Part shown: positions 28,080 to 36,999 of the stretch, in pieces
Numbering within the stretch: the first letter of the stretch is position 1
Layout of the letters: every line of letters starts with the position of its first letter
DNA from: a virus
Reading direction: 5' to 3' (one strand)
IMG/VR virus record: IMGVR_UViG_3300005536_000289
Coordinates: 1-38,070 of that record
Length of the DNA: 38,070 nt
Notes under the pieces: generated by a model
The model's database searches: none
What the model saw: the letters and a program-made list of their open reading frames with translations, nothing else
What the model was told of the DNA's origin: nothing
Program-made: the position numbers and the translations under genes

Positions 28080-31000
28080 AGCTTTCGTCGCCGTTCTAAA
28101 GGAACTCCGCAGCCAGAGCGGCCCGGTAGTAATCGACGAGAAGATCTCCAAGAACGCCAGAGCCTCCGCCGGCGACGTCGCCAACCTCTCCGCCTCAATC
28201 GACCGCCTCAATACGTCGATCTCTCACATCGACGAAAAACAACCCGGCCGACTCAGTAACGCGATCAAGCTGCTTTCCTCCGTGGTCCAAGGCCTCGAGA
28301 GCGCCGGCGGCGCGATCGATTTCGTTTCGAAGTGGATCCCCGGATTCAATACTGTCAAAGAAAAAGGCTCCGACGCTTTCGGAACCGTTAAAGAAAAGAT
28401 CGGCATCTTCGCCGTCGCCGCAAAGGACGCCGGCGGAGGAGCGATCGCAAGTTTGCGCGCCGGCGCAGCCGGACTCCTCGAGTCGTTCACCGGCGCCGCC
28501 GCTGGAGCCGGAGAAGCCGTCGCCGGAGTAGGTGCCCTCGGCCTAACCGCCGGAGTGGCCACCGGAGGAATTCTGATTCTCGTCGCCGCGATCGTCGCGC
28601 TCGCCGCGGCTTTCTTCGTCCTGGTCACCGGGATCGGCGCCGTCACCGCTGGCCTGATCTCACTCGGGACCCTTGCCCTTTTGCCCCTCCTGAAATTCGG
28701 TGCCGAATACAACGCCCAGCTCGAACAAGGAAAACTCGGGATCGCCTCGATCATCGCCAGCCTTGCCGAATTCAGAAACGAAGCCGGAAAGAAAATCGAA
28801 GGACCCGAGGCCCTAACCCAAAGCCTCGCCCTGGCCGACGACCAGATCCAAAAACTCAAGGTCGACGCGATAAACACGATCGCCACCTTCGGCGAAATAC
28901 TCCCGGCCTTCCAGTCCGCCCTCGGCCCAGGCCTGGCCGCCGGGCTCAACCTCGACGAGATCCGAAAAATAACCGTCCAGATCGTCCAGGCCGCCGGCGC
29001 CATCGGCCTCCCCGCGAACCAAATCGCCCAGGAAGTCCGAGCCATTCTCTCCGGGACAATCAACGAGGACGCCCGCCTCGCGAAGATCCTCGGGATCTCC
29101 AACGAGCTCGTCAAAAAATGGAAAGAGCAAGGCACCCTCGCCGAGGAACTCAATAAACGCCTCGGCGCCTTCAGCTCCGCCGGCATCCTCGCCGCGAAAA
29201 CACTCGACGGCCTAACCTCCAACCTCCAGGAGGCCGTGAATGTTTTCGCCGGCCAGGCCACCGAACGCGCTTTCGAAAAATTGAAAGTTAAGATCGCCGG
29301 CATCCTTAGCCAGATCTTTGACTTCAAAAAAGCCGGCCTTAACGACTCGTTTTCGGCACTCGCCTCAGTCATCGACGATGTTTTCGTCCGCGCTATTGAT
29401 ATCGCCGGCGACTTCATCGACCAGGTAATCGCCGGCGCCAGGTCGATCGCCGATTGGGTAGCGCTCAACCGCGGCGCCGTCAACGAGATCCTCTCCCTCG
29501 TCGCCGATATCCTCAAGATCATCGGCCTAGTGGTCTTCGAAGTCGCGAAAATCGCCGCTCGATTCCTAACCAGTAAAGCCACGATCCAGCTAATCATCCA
29601 CTCGCTTTCCTTCACCAAAGGACTCGTCGCAATCATCGGCGCTCAGATCCTCACCCTGACCCAAGCCTTTGCATTCGTCGCCGCCTACGTCACCAGCCAG
29701 CTAAACCCGGTCCTCAGCGCGACCCTCGCGATCGCCAGCGCGATCGGGAACGCCCTCGGGATAACGACCACTTCATCGCACCGCACCCAACCAGGAACCC
29801 GCGCCCAAATCGAAGGCCGCGAGCCCGAGCAAACTCTCCCGACCTTCACCGTACCGAAAATCGCCGGCGCCGGCGGCGGCAAAAAAGGAGGAGGAGGGGC
29901 CCACAAGCCAGCCGACGTTAGCGACTCCGAATTCGCGCTGCGCCGCGCACTTGCGGAACAGGCTTTCAACCTCGAGACGGATCTCATCAACCGCCTAACC
30001 GAGAGCTACAAAACCGCGCTCGACAAAAGGAAAATCTCGGCCGACGAGTTTTACGCTCACGAGGAGGAACTCCGGAACCAACAGATCGCCAACGAGGCCC
30101 GTCACCTGAAAGCCCTGCTCCTGATTGAACGCGACAAGGCCCGCGCCGACCTCAAGAAAAGCCAGAACGAGAAAGGGAAAACGGCCGAGGAGAGACAAGC
30201 CGACCAACAGATCATCGTCAACAAGTACCTCGAACAAGCCCACGAGATCGAAACAAAGATCACGATACTCAAACGGGACCAGCTCGCGATCGGGGACGAC
30301 GTCGCAGCCAAAACCAAAGCCGCGACCGATGAGCTGCTCCTCCAGTTCGACGACATAGTCGACGAAATCGACGCCTTTAACGGCCGGACCTCCAAGCTCG
30401 AGATCGGGAACATTCTCAAACGGCTGGGCCCCACGCTCGAGGATCTAAAAAAGAAATTCGGCGAAACATCGACCGAAGCCCAGCTCCTCCAGGCCCACAT
30501 CGACGCGCTAATCGACGACGCGCGCGCACGCGAGATCGATCAACGTCTCCAGACGCCGCAAAAACAAGCCGAGCTCGAAAGCCTGCAAATCGAGACTCAA
30601 CTCGAGAAAAAGTTGATCACTCGGAAACAGGCGCACCAACAGATCAACGCCGTCCAAAAGAAATACCTCGAGGCCCAACTGGAGATCCTCAAAGCCGAAC
30701 TCGCGATCGCCGCTTCAGCCCAACTGCAGCTCGATATCAAACTGAAGATCGCCGGCGTCGAAAAATCCATTGCCAGCCTCGACGAAGAAGTCGACCAGAC
30801 CGCACGCTCCATAAACGCCTCGCTGACTTTCGCCTTTACCGACTTTTTCGCCTCCATTGCCGACGGGACCAAATCGATCAAAGAGGCCTTCGCGGACCTG
30901 GGGACTTTTATCCTGCAAATGTTCGCGCGCCTGGCCGCTGCCAAATTGGTCAAAAGTATTTTCGGGGACCTCCTCGGCGACGAAGAGGGAGACGGAGGGA

Positions 31001-31473
31001 TCGGCGGAATTCTCGGGAGCATATTCGGCGGCGCCAAAGCCACCGGCGACGTCGTCGCCGCGCGCCCGGGCGGCCGACTGATCCAAGTCGCCGAGGCCGG
31101 CTACGACGAACTCGTCGTCACTACCGACCCGCGTCACGCAGTACGGACGTCCGCACTCCTCGGCCAATTCGTTGAGCGGACCGGCATCGCGCCACGCTTC
31201 GCCAAGTTTGGCGCCGGCGGCTTTGCCCGGTCCGTCGCCAACTCATTCCTGAGCGTCCCGCGTCTGGCCGCCGGCGCCTTTGTCGAGGCCGGACCCCCCG
31301 ACCTGGCCACGGCCCTCGCCGGCGGCGGCGATCGCTATCTCCACCTGAAACAGGTCAACGTCTACGATCCCGCCCACGTTCACGACGCCATGAGAAGCGA
31401 AGGCGGCGAGCAAGTGTTCTGGAATTTTGTCGACCGCAACGCCACCGCGATCCGAAGGAGGCTCAAACTCTAA
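28009..31473 (+). CDS. Tail tape measure protein
   Basis: With 1154 residues it is the longest protein of the window and lies directly after the chaperones. Residues about 170-230 are hydrophobic (VATGGILILVAAIVALAAAF and onward), likely the membrane-penetrating part. Long helical coiled coils follow, with Glu/Lys/Ala heptads near 640-900. The C-terminus has a tape-measure type block (LTFAFTDFFASIADGTKSIK, then AEAGYDELVVTTDPRHAVRT). No lysozyme or peptidase domain was recognised. By the rule of about 0.15 nm per residue the tail would be near 170 nm. AGGAAGG precedes the ATG. Confidence 0.92.
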   Translation: MPPAVNQEINVNINALVKRIQDVKAFVAVLKELRSQSGPVVIDEKISKNARASAGDVANLSASIDRLNTSISHIDEKQPGRLSNAIKLLSSVVQGLESAGGAIDFVSKWIPGFNTVKEKGSDAFGTVKEKIGIFAVAAKDAGGGAIASLRAGAAGLLESFTGAAAGAGEAVAGVGALGLTAGVATGGILILVAAIVALAAAFFVLVTGIGAVTAGLISLGTLALLPLLKFGAEYNAQLEQGKLGIASIIASLAEFRNEAGKKIEGPEALTQSLALADDQIQKLKVDAINTIATFGEILPAFQSALGPGLAAGLNLDEIRKITVQIVQAAGAIGLPANQIAQEVRAILSGTINEDARLAKILGISNELVKKWKEQGTLAEELNKRLGAFSSAGILAAKTLDGLTSNLQEAVNVFAGQATERAFEKLKVKIAGILSQIFDFKKAGLNDSFSALASVIDDVFVRAIDIAGDFIDQVIAGARSIADWVALNRGAVNEILSLVADILKIIGLVVFEVAKIAARFLTSKATIQLIIHSLSFTKGLVAIIGAQILTLTQAFAFVAAYVTSQLNPVLSATLAIASAIGNALGITTTSSHRTQPGTRAQIEGREPEQTLPTFTVPKIAGAGGGKKGGGGAHKPADVSDSEFALRRALAEQAFNLETDLINRLTESYKTALDKRKISADEFYAHEEELRNQQIANEARHLKALLLIERDKARADLKKSQNEKGKTAEERQADQQIIVNKYLEQAHEIETKITILKRDQLAIGDDVAAKTKAATDELLLQFDDIVDEIDAFNGRTSKLEIGNILKRLGPTLEDLKKKFGETSTEAQLLQAHIDALIDDARAREIDQRLQTPQKQAELESLQIETQLEKKLITRKQAHQQINAVQKKYLEAQLEILKAELAIAASAQLQLDIKLKIAGVEKSIASLDEEVDQTARSINASLTFAFTDFFASIADGTKSIKEAFADLGTFILQMFARLAAAKLVKSIFGDLLGDEEGDGGIGGILGSIFGGAKATGDVVAARPGGRLIQVAEAGYDELVVTTDPRHAVRTSALLGQFVERTGIAPRFAKFGAGGFARSVANSFLSVPRLAAGAFVEAGPPDLATALAGGGDRYLHLKQVNVYDPAHVHDAMRSEGGEQVFWNFVDRNATAIRRRLKL

Positions 31474-31877
31474 TGGCCTCATGCTCGACCTACCTCTCCA
31501 ACAAAATCCTCGATCACGTTTTCGGAAAAGTGACTTTCACCGCCGACGACGATCTCGAGATCGGCCTTTTCTCCGTCGCCCCGAATAGCGACGGATCCGG
31601 AGGGACCGAGCTCACCGGCGGAGGATACGCCCGCTTCGCCTTCACCAATGACGCGACGACCTTCCCCGGCGCCGACGCCCGCCAAACGCTCAACGACATA
31701 ACCCTCGACTTTGAAAACGACGGGAGCGCCGGCGACTGGTTGCCGGCCGTCGCCTGGAAGATCTTCGACTCGAGCGGAAACGTCTACACCTTCGGCCGCA
31801 TCACGCCGGCCGTCACCGTGCGCGCTTTTCAGCTTCGATCATTTCCGATCAGCGCCTTGATCCATAACCTCACATGA
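31473..31877 (+). CDS. Minor structural protein of the tail (beta-rich)
   Basis: ATG 31473 overlaps the tape measure stop. The 134 residues open with SCSTYLSNKILDHVFGKVTF, then DDLEIGLFSVAP and a Gly-rich beta portion ending in RITPAVTVRAFQLRSF. The pattern (YLxNxILDxVFG then IGLF) recurs in phage proteins beside tail genes that are annotated as tail or fibre components. The exact role is unclear. It overlaps the next gene by 4 nt. Confidence 0.55.
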   Translation: MASCSTYLSNKILDHVFGKVTFTADDDLEIGLFSVAPNSDGSGGTELTGGGYARFAFTNDATTFPGADARQTLNDITLDFENDGSAGDWLPAVAWKIFDSSGNVYTFGRITPAVTVRAFQLRSFPISALIHNLT

Positions 31878-33886
31878 GTTACGAAGCCGAAGCACTCGCC
31901 GACGGGCCCGCGATCTACATTCGCACCAACGAAGTCGGCACCGACACCAACGGCGCCACCTGGCCGGACTATTCCGGGAACGGCCTCGACGCTACCCAGG
32001 TCTACGCCCCGCTATTCGGCGGAGGCCCGACCGGGATCGCGCGCGGTTATCCCTCAGTCATCGAAACCGACGGCGACGCCCGCGAGTTTTACGGCTGGAC
32101 CAATCCACTCTCACCCCTCGAGGGAACCAGCCAGTTAATCGTCGGCGACGATGCAGCAATGCAACCGTCGACCGACTTCACTCTGATCGCCCACGTTCGC
32201 CCCGAAGCCGGAATGTATGCGGCCGTCTCGATCTTCCTTGTCGGGAAGGTCAACTCCTGCGCGATCTCTTTTGAGTTTGTTTCCGGAGGCCAACGCCTGG
32301 CCGGCTATTGCTTCGACACCGCGGGGACCAAATGGACCGTCGCCGACACGTCCTTCGAAGTCGACGATTTTATTGGCGACTCCTTTTTCGTCGCGCTCCG
32401 CCGGATCGGCCCGTCGCTTTCCCTCTTCATCAATCGCACCCTCCGCGGGACGACCAGCATCACCTCCGGCCTGGGAACGGCCGCCGGCGGCGACTTCATC
32501 ATTGGCCACAGCTCGAGCCTACATTTCACCCAATGCAAATACGCGGACCCGCGGCTCTATCTGACCGGCCTGTCCGCCGATCGATTGCTCGCACAATACG
32601 AGGAAACCTTTTTCAATAACCCGCTCTTCGGCCGCGCCGACCTCCGCATGATCGCCACCCTCGACGGCGACGCCGAGCCGACGCCTCAGCTCTTCCCCTT
32701 TTCGCCTAATTGGGAGAACCCGCCACGTGAGTCGCTCACCTGGTCGACTGACGTCCTCCCGGCCGGCGTCGACTACGAGCAAAGGGCCGCCATTCGCCAA
32801 AGGCCAACGCGCTCGCTCGAATTCGATTCCTTCATCGGCGACAACCAGCTCCGGCGCCGCTTTCACGCCTACCTGTTCCAAAACCAGCGCCGCACGATTT
32901 ACCTCGGCGACTGGACCGAGGCCGCAGCGCTCACCGCCAACGCCCCCAACGGATCCACGTCCGCCGCTTTTGTTTCGGCCGGCCGCGGCTTTGAGAACGG
33001 CGGCCTTATGGCCATCTACCAGGACGAAACAAACTTTGAGATCGTCGAGATCGACACCGTCGGATCTACGTCGACCACGCTCGCCAACCCGACCGCCAAC
33101 GACTGGAGCAAAGGAACCGCGCGCGCCGTCCCCGTCGTCCGCGCCGTGATCGCCGACCAACTCGACTTCGATCGCCACACCGACCAGCTCGAGGAGACGA
33201 CGATCACTTTCCGGGTCCTCGCCCAGGACGTCCCGCTCGAGCCACGTCGAAACGGGACCTATACGCCCCGCTACATCTACAAAGGGATCGAAGTTTTCGA
33301 CCCCTTCATCCTGGGGACCAACAACTGGAACGACACCGGCCGCGGCCAGATCTCACTCCGAACCGTCGATCCCGAATCGCCGGCCGGAATCTTTTCGCGC
33401 TCGCCACTCGATAGCGCCTCGCGCGAGATCCTCTCCTATAACTTTTTCCTCGACAGCCGCGCGGACATTTCCCGCTTTCTCGCCTGGGCCTGGTCAATCC
33501 AAGGCCGCCGCGTCCCCGTTTGGGTCCCGACCCTCCAGGAGGACTTCACCGCTTTAGCCTCCGACAACTTCCTCGGCTACTCGGAGCTCACCGTCGCCGG
33601 CCATGAATACTCGGATTTTTACCAGGTACACCCCGCGCGCCGGGACCTGGTCTTAATTCACACCGACGAGACCATGGTTTTTCGACGGATCACCGCCGTC
33701 GAGGAGGACGAGGACGACGACGTCCTCACGCTCGAGGGCGCCGCGCCGAGCCTGGCCAACCTGATCGCCGTTAGCTTTCTAAAATTATCTCGACTCCAGG
33801 AAGATACAATCGGCCTCGTCTGGCACACCGACGAACTCGTCGAAGTGACCCTCAACTTTGTCGACCTTCTCACCTCTCCGGAATAA
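31874..33886 (+). CDS. Tail tip protein with N-terminal LamG-like lectin domain
   Basis: The first 250 of 670 residues look like a LamG/concanavalin-type lectin: YSGNGLDA at 33-40, then the strand FTLIAHVRPEAGMYAAVSIF and later SLSLFINRTLRGTTSITSGL. The remaining part matches siphoviral tail tip proteins that begin with FSPNWENPPRESLTWSTDVL (about 275) and continue with EQRAAIRQRPTRSLEF. Such proteins form the tail tip and contact the host surface; the lectin domain may bind host glycans. It is coupled to the preceding gene by ATGA. The assignment of the tip role is from pattern and gene order. Confidence 0.65.
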   Translation: MSYEAEALADGPAIYIRTNEVGTDTNGATWPDYSGNGLDATQVYAPLFGGGPTGIARGYPSVIETDGDAREFYGWTNPLSPLEGTSQLIVGDDAAMQPSTDFTLIAHVRPEAGMYAAVSIFLVGKVNSCAISFEFVSGGQRLAGYCFDTAGTKWTVADTSFEVDDFIGDSFFVALRRIGPSLSLFINRTLRGTTSITSGLGTAAGGDFIIGHSSSLHFTQCKYADPRLYLTGLSADRLLAQYEETFFNNPLFGRADLRMIATLDGDAEPTPQLFPFSPNWENPPRESLTWSTDVLPAGVDYEQRAAIRQRPTRSLEFDSFIGDNQLRRRFHAYLFQNQRRTIYLGDWTEAAALTANAPNGSTSAAFVSAGRGFENGGLMAIYQDETNFEIVEIDTVGSTSTTLANPTANDWSKGTARAVPVVRAVIADQLDFDRHTDQLEETTITFRVLAQDVPLEPRRNGTYTPRYIYKGIEVFDPFILGTNNWNDTGRGQISLRTVDPESPAGIFSRSPLDSASREILSYNFFLDSRADISRFLAWAWSIQGRRVPVWVPTLQEDFTALASDNFLGYSELTVAGHEYSDFYQVHPARRDLVLIHTDETMVFRRITAVEEDEDDDVLTLEGAAPSLANLIAVSFLKLSRLQEDTIGLVWHTDELVEVTLNFVDLLTSPE

Positions 33887-33895
33887 GCCCCCAAA

Positions 33896-34723
33896 ATGCC
33901 GACCTTTGACGATCTGCAGAAAAGCGAATTCTCTGGCCGCCCGCTCGAGTTTTATAAATTCAGCAACAACGACCAGGACTTCCGCTATACGTCCTCGACC
34001 GAGTCGATCGAATACCTTGGTGCCAACTACACGCCACTCGAGATCACCCGGCGAAACATCACGCAGACGACCAACCTCGACCGCGGGGATCTGATCCTCA
34101 CGCTCCCCAAACTCGCCGACCTGGTCCGCGAATACCATCGCACCCCGCCGAGCCCCTACTGGTTAACCCTTTTCGCTGTGCACTTCGGCGAGACCGAAAC
34201 GAAACAGCTATGGCAAGGCCGCGTTTTTGACGTCAAGCAAAAGGGAGCGATCGCCGAGCTCCGCCTCGAGTCGATCATCACCGCCCAAAACCGAATGGGC
34301 CTTCAGCGCGAATTCCAGGTCCTTTGCAACAACTTCCTCGGCGACGGGATCGGCTGCCCGGTCAACCTCGCCCTCCGCGCCCGGCCGGCGACCGTCACCG
34401 CGATCGGCGCCAATACGATCACCGTCTCCGGCCTCGAGGCCTTCATTGACGAATGGTTCGAAGGCGGATTCGTTGAGCTCGCCGACGGCGACCGCCGCGA
34501 CGTCGTCAAATCCCGACAAGCCACCGGGATACTCACACTCGCCCGCGCCTTCTCGAGCCAAAGCCTCACCCTCGGCGACCCGATCACCGTTTACGACGGC
34601 TGCAAACACCGATGGCAGGAGGACTGTATCGGGAAGTTTGGCGACGAGACCAACAACGGCGAAAGCCATGGCGGCTATCCCTTCGCCGGCGCTCGAAATC
34701 CATTCAAAACGGGAGTCCAATAA
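33896..34723 (+). CDS. Tail tip/hub protein (DUF2163 and BR0599-like)
   Basis: The 275-residue protein has an N-terminal DUF2163-like body (EFYKFSNNDQDFRYTSSTES, then LGANYTPLEITRRNITQTTN) and a C-terminal phage BR0599-like end, where CKHRWQEDCIGKF and GGYPFAGARNPF replace the usual CDHR, C and NF-GGFP-GRNPF. Related proteins in gene transfer agents are the gp14-type tail-tip parts next to a peptidase. In some relatives the Cys residues are disulfide-linked. The start lacks a strong ribosome binding site (GAATAAGCCCCCAAAATG), so coupling to the upstream stop, 9 nt away, may be used. Confidence 0.75.
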   Translation: MPTFDDLQKSEFSGRPLEFYKFSNNDQDFRYTSSTESIEYLGANYTPLEITRRNITQTTNLDRGDLILTLPKLADLVREYHRTPPSPYWLTLFAVHFGETETKQLWQGRVFDVKQKGAIAELRLESIITAQNRMGLQREFQVLCNNFLGDGIGCPVNLALRARPATVTAIGANTITVSGLEAFIDEWFEGGFVELADGDRRDVVKSRQATGILTLARAFSSQSLTLGDPITVYDGCKHRWQEDCIGKFGDETNNGESHGGYPFAGARNPFKTGVQ

Positions 34724-36976
34724 ATGTTTGATCCCGTCTCACTCGCGATCTATGTCGGCCTAACCCTGGTTAGCCAAAGCCTGGCCGCGCGCAAAAACCG
34801 AAAAAAGATCTCCGACGTCGAATTCCCGACGCTCGACCCAAACCGAAAAATCCCCTACGTCGCCGGCACCGTCGAGATCTCGCCTCACGTCATAGATTGG
34901 GGAGACTTCAAACGCTCACCCATCAACCTCGACATTCCCCTCGGCTTCGGCCTTCTCATGGGAGGGATCGGCGTCCTCATCACCTGGTTACTCACCCGGC
35001 TCCCGTTTGGATATCGCTACTACATCGGCATGACCCTGGGCCTTTGCCACGGTCCCGACGTCCGACTCCGCGCGATCAAAATCGCCGATCATGTTGTGTG
35101 GACCGGATCCCTTTCCGGCGGAACCTTCACGATCGACAAGCCTGGAGAATTCGGCGCCGAGGGAGGAATTTTCGGAGTTTGCGACCACGTCCCCGGCTCA
35201 CTCACGCAAAACCGGAACACCTACCTAAACACGCAACACCCAAACGCTCCGGCCTTCCGAAAAACTTCCGTGATCTACTGGCGAGGACCCTCCTCGCTCG
35301 ACGATGCGCCAACCGGCGACGCCTCCGCCCTCCTCAACGAAGTCCGTTATTGCGGCTACATCGGCCGATCGACCCTCGTTAAAGAATGGAGAGTCCGCCT
35401 CGACCGCTTTCCCAATTACCTCGAGACCGACTTTTCCGTCGTCAAATCTGTCCACGCGAATTTCGCCGAAGTGATCTACGAGCTGCTCACTGATCAGGTA
35501 GTAGGTCTCGGCCTGGCCACGTCACTCGTCAACACCGCGAGCTTTGCCGCCGCGGCCGAAACTCTCTACAACGAAACACTCGGCTGCAGTTTCAAATGGG
35601 AACAGCCCACCGAGATCAACGACATTCTCACGCGCCTCCTCGAGACGATCGACGGCGTCCTCTATTCGAACCTCGACACCGGCGAGATCACCCTGGACCT
35701 AATCCGGCCGGACTATGACGTCGAGGACCTGGTCCTCATCGACGAAACCCAAACCGGCGTCGAGCTCGAGCTCGAGCGCTCAGACCCCAACGATTCCGTC
35801 GGCGAAATCCGGATCCCTTTTGTCGACGTCGAAAACAACTTCACCGAAGCGACCGCCCTATGGCAAAGCCTCAGCAACCGGAACCAGCAAGGCTTCAGCG
35901 CACAGATCACCCTCGAGCGCTTCGGCCTCGGCGACGCCGCGGCCGGGAACATGATCGCCACGCGAGAAGGCCGCGCCCTGGCCGTGCCCCTGGACCGCGC
36001 CACAATCCGCACCAACCGCGAAACGTACAACTTCACCGTCGGGACACCCTTCCGCCTGGCCTGGACCCCGTATGAGCTCGAGGAGAAGGTTTTCCGAGTC
36101 CTCGAGATCGACTACGGAACCCTCGAGGACGGGAAGATCGTGATCAAGGCCATCGAAGATCAATTCGCGATCGGCGAAACCCAACTCGGCGCCGTCGTCT
36201 CGACCTCCTGGATCGACCCGGTCGTCATTAACCCGACCGACGGCCAGCTCCGGAAAGTGAAGTCGACCACCGAAACCACACCGCCGGCGAGCCCCGAACT
36301 CGGCGATCGCTATTGGGTACCGACTGGAGGGACCGGCGCATGGACCGGCCAGACCGGCTTCGCCTCCTGGGACGGCTCCGCCTGGATCTTTGAACCAATC
36401 GACGATTCGACGTTTAACGGCTTCTACAACGAGGACGACGGTCAGATCTACTATTGGGACGGCTCAACCCTGCAGACGGTCATAACAACCGCCTACAACA
36501 CGATCCAGGAAGAAGGCGTCGACGTCACCCCGCGACGTCAGATCCTCAACTTCCTCGGCTCAATGGTCACAGCCGCCGACGACGCCGGCGACACGCGGAC
36601 CAACGTCACGATCACGCCGAAACCGGCCAAGCTTTTGTTTGAATTCGGAGACGGGAAAAACTCCAGCTCGATCGAGGCCAACCAAACCAACCGATTCCCG
36701 GACGTCCCGGCCGGAACGATCTCGAAAGTCCGGATCGAAGGCGACGCCGCCGGATCGGCCGTCGTCGACATTCAGACCTCGACCGCGGATCCGCCGGTTT
36801 ACGCTTCGATCTGTGCCTCAGCCAAACCGACACTCTCAACCGACAAATTCGCCGAGGACTCAACTCTCACCGGCTGGACCACCACCGTCGCCGACGGAAC
36901 GAAATTCCGCGCGATCGTCGACAGCGTCTCCGGAATGAAACAGGTTTCCGTCGTCCTAACGATCGTCCGGACCTAA
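34724..36976 (+). CDS. Large tail hub protein with C-terminal DUF2793-like region
   Basis: The 750-residue protein starts MFDPVSLAIYVGLTLVSQSL, an Ala/Leu-rich stretch, then a phage-tail hub region (IPYVAGTVEISPHVIDWGDF; FPNYLETDFSVVKSVHANFA) that runs to about residue 500. Residues about 520-590 resemble DUF2793 (LGDRYWVPTGGTGAWTGQTG, then FNGFYNEDDGQIYYWDGSTL), a host-surface-type domain in many tail fibre or hub proteins. The last 100 residues are beta-rich. Proteins of this kind make the distal end of siphoviral tails and hold fibres. Start 1 nt after the upstream stop. Confidence 0.65.
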   Translation: MFDPVSLAIYVGLTLVSQSLAARKNRKKISDVEFPTLDPNRKIPYVAGTVEISPHVIDWGDFKRSPINLDIPLGFGLLMGGIGVLITWLLTRLPFGYRYYIGMTLGLCHGPDVRLRAIKIADHVVWTGSLSGGTFTIDKPGEFGAEGGIFGVCDHVPGSLTQNRNTYLNTQHPNAPAFRKTSVIYWRGPSSLDDAPTGDASALLNEVRYCGYIGRSTLVKEWRVRLDRFPNYLETDFSVVKSVHANFAEVIYELLTDQVVGLGLATSLVNTASFAAAAETLYNETLGCSFKWEQPTEINDILTRLLETIDGVLYSNLDTGEITLDLIRPDYDVEDLVLIDETQTGVELELERSDPNDSVGEIRIPFVDVENNFTEATALWQSLSNRNQQGFSAQITLERFGLGDAAAGNMIATREGRALAVPLDRATIRTNRETYNFTVGTPFRLAWTPYELEEKVFRVLEIDYGTLEDGKIVIKAIEDQFAIGETQLGAVVSTSWIDPVVINPTDGQLRKVKSTTETTPPASPELGDRYWVPTGGTGAWTGQTGFASWDGSAWIFEPIDDSTFNGFYNEDDGQIYYWDGSTLQTVITTAYNTIQEEGVDVTPRRQILNFLGSMVTAADDAGDTRTNVTITPKPAKLLFEFGDGKNSSSIEANQTNRFPDVPAGTISKVRIEGDAAGSAVVDIQTSTADPPVYASICASAKPTLSTDKFAEDSTLTGWTTTVADGTKFRAIVDSVSGMKQVSVVLTIVRT

Positions 36977-36999
36977 AGCAAAAGGAACCACCGACCACC

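Noticed and set aside
28224-29636. 470-codon open frame on the reverse strand inside the tape measure gene
   Set aside because: It is fully antisense to a strongly supported gene, and GC-rich codon use leaves such frames open by chance; it has no plausible ribosome binding site or family pattern.
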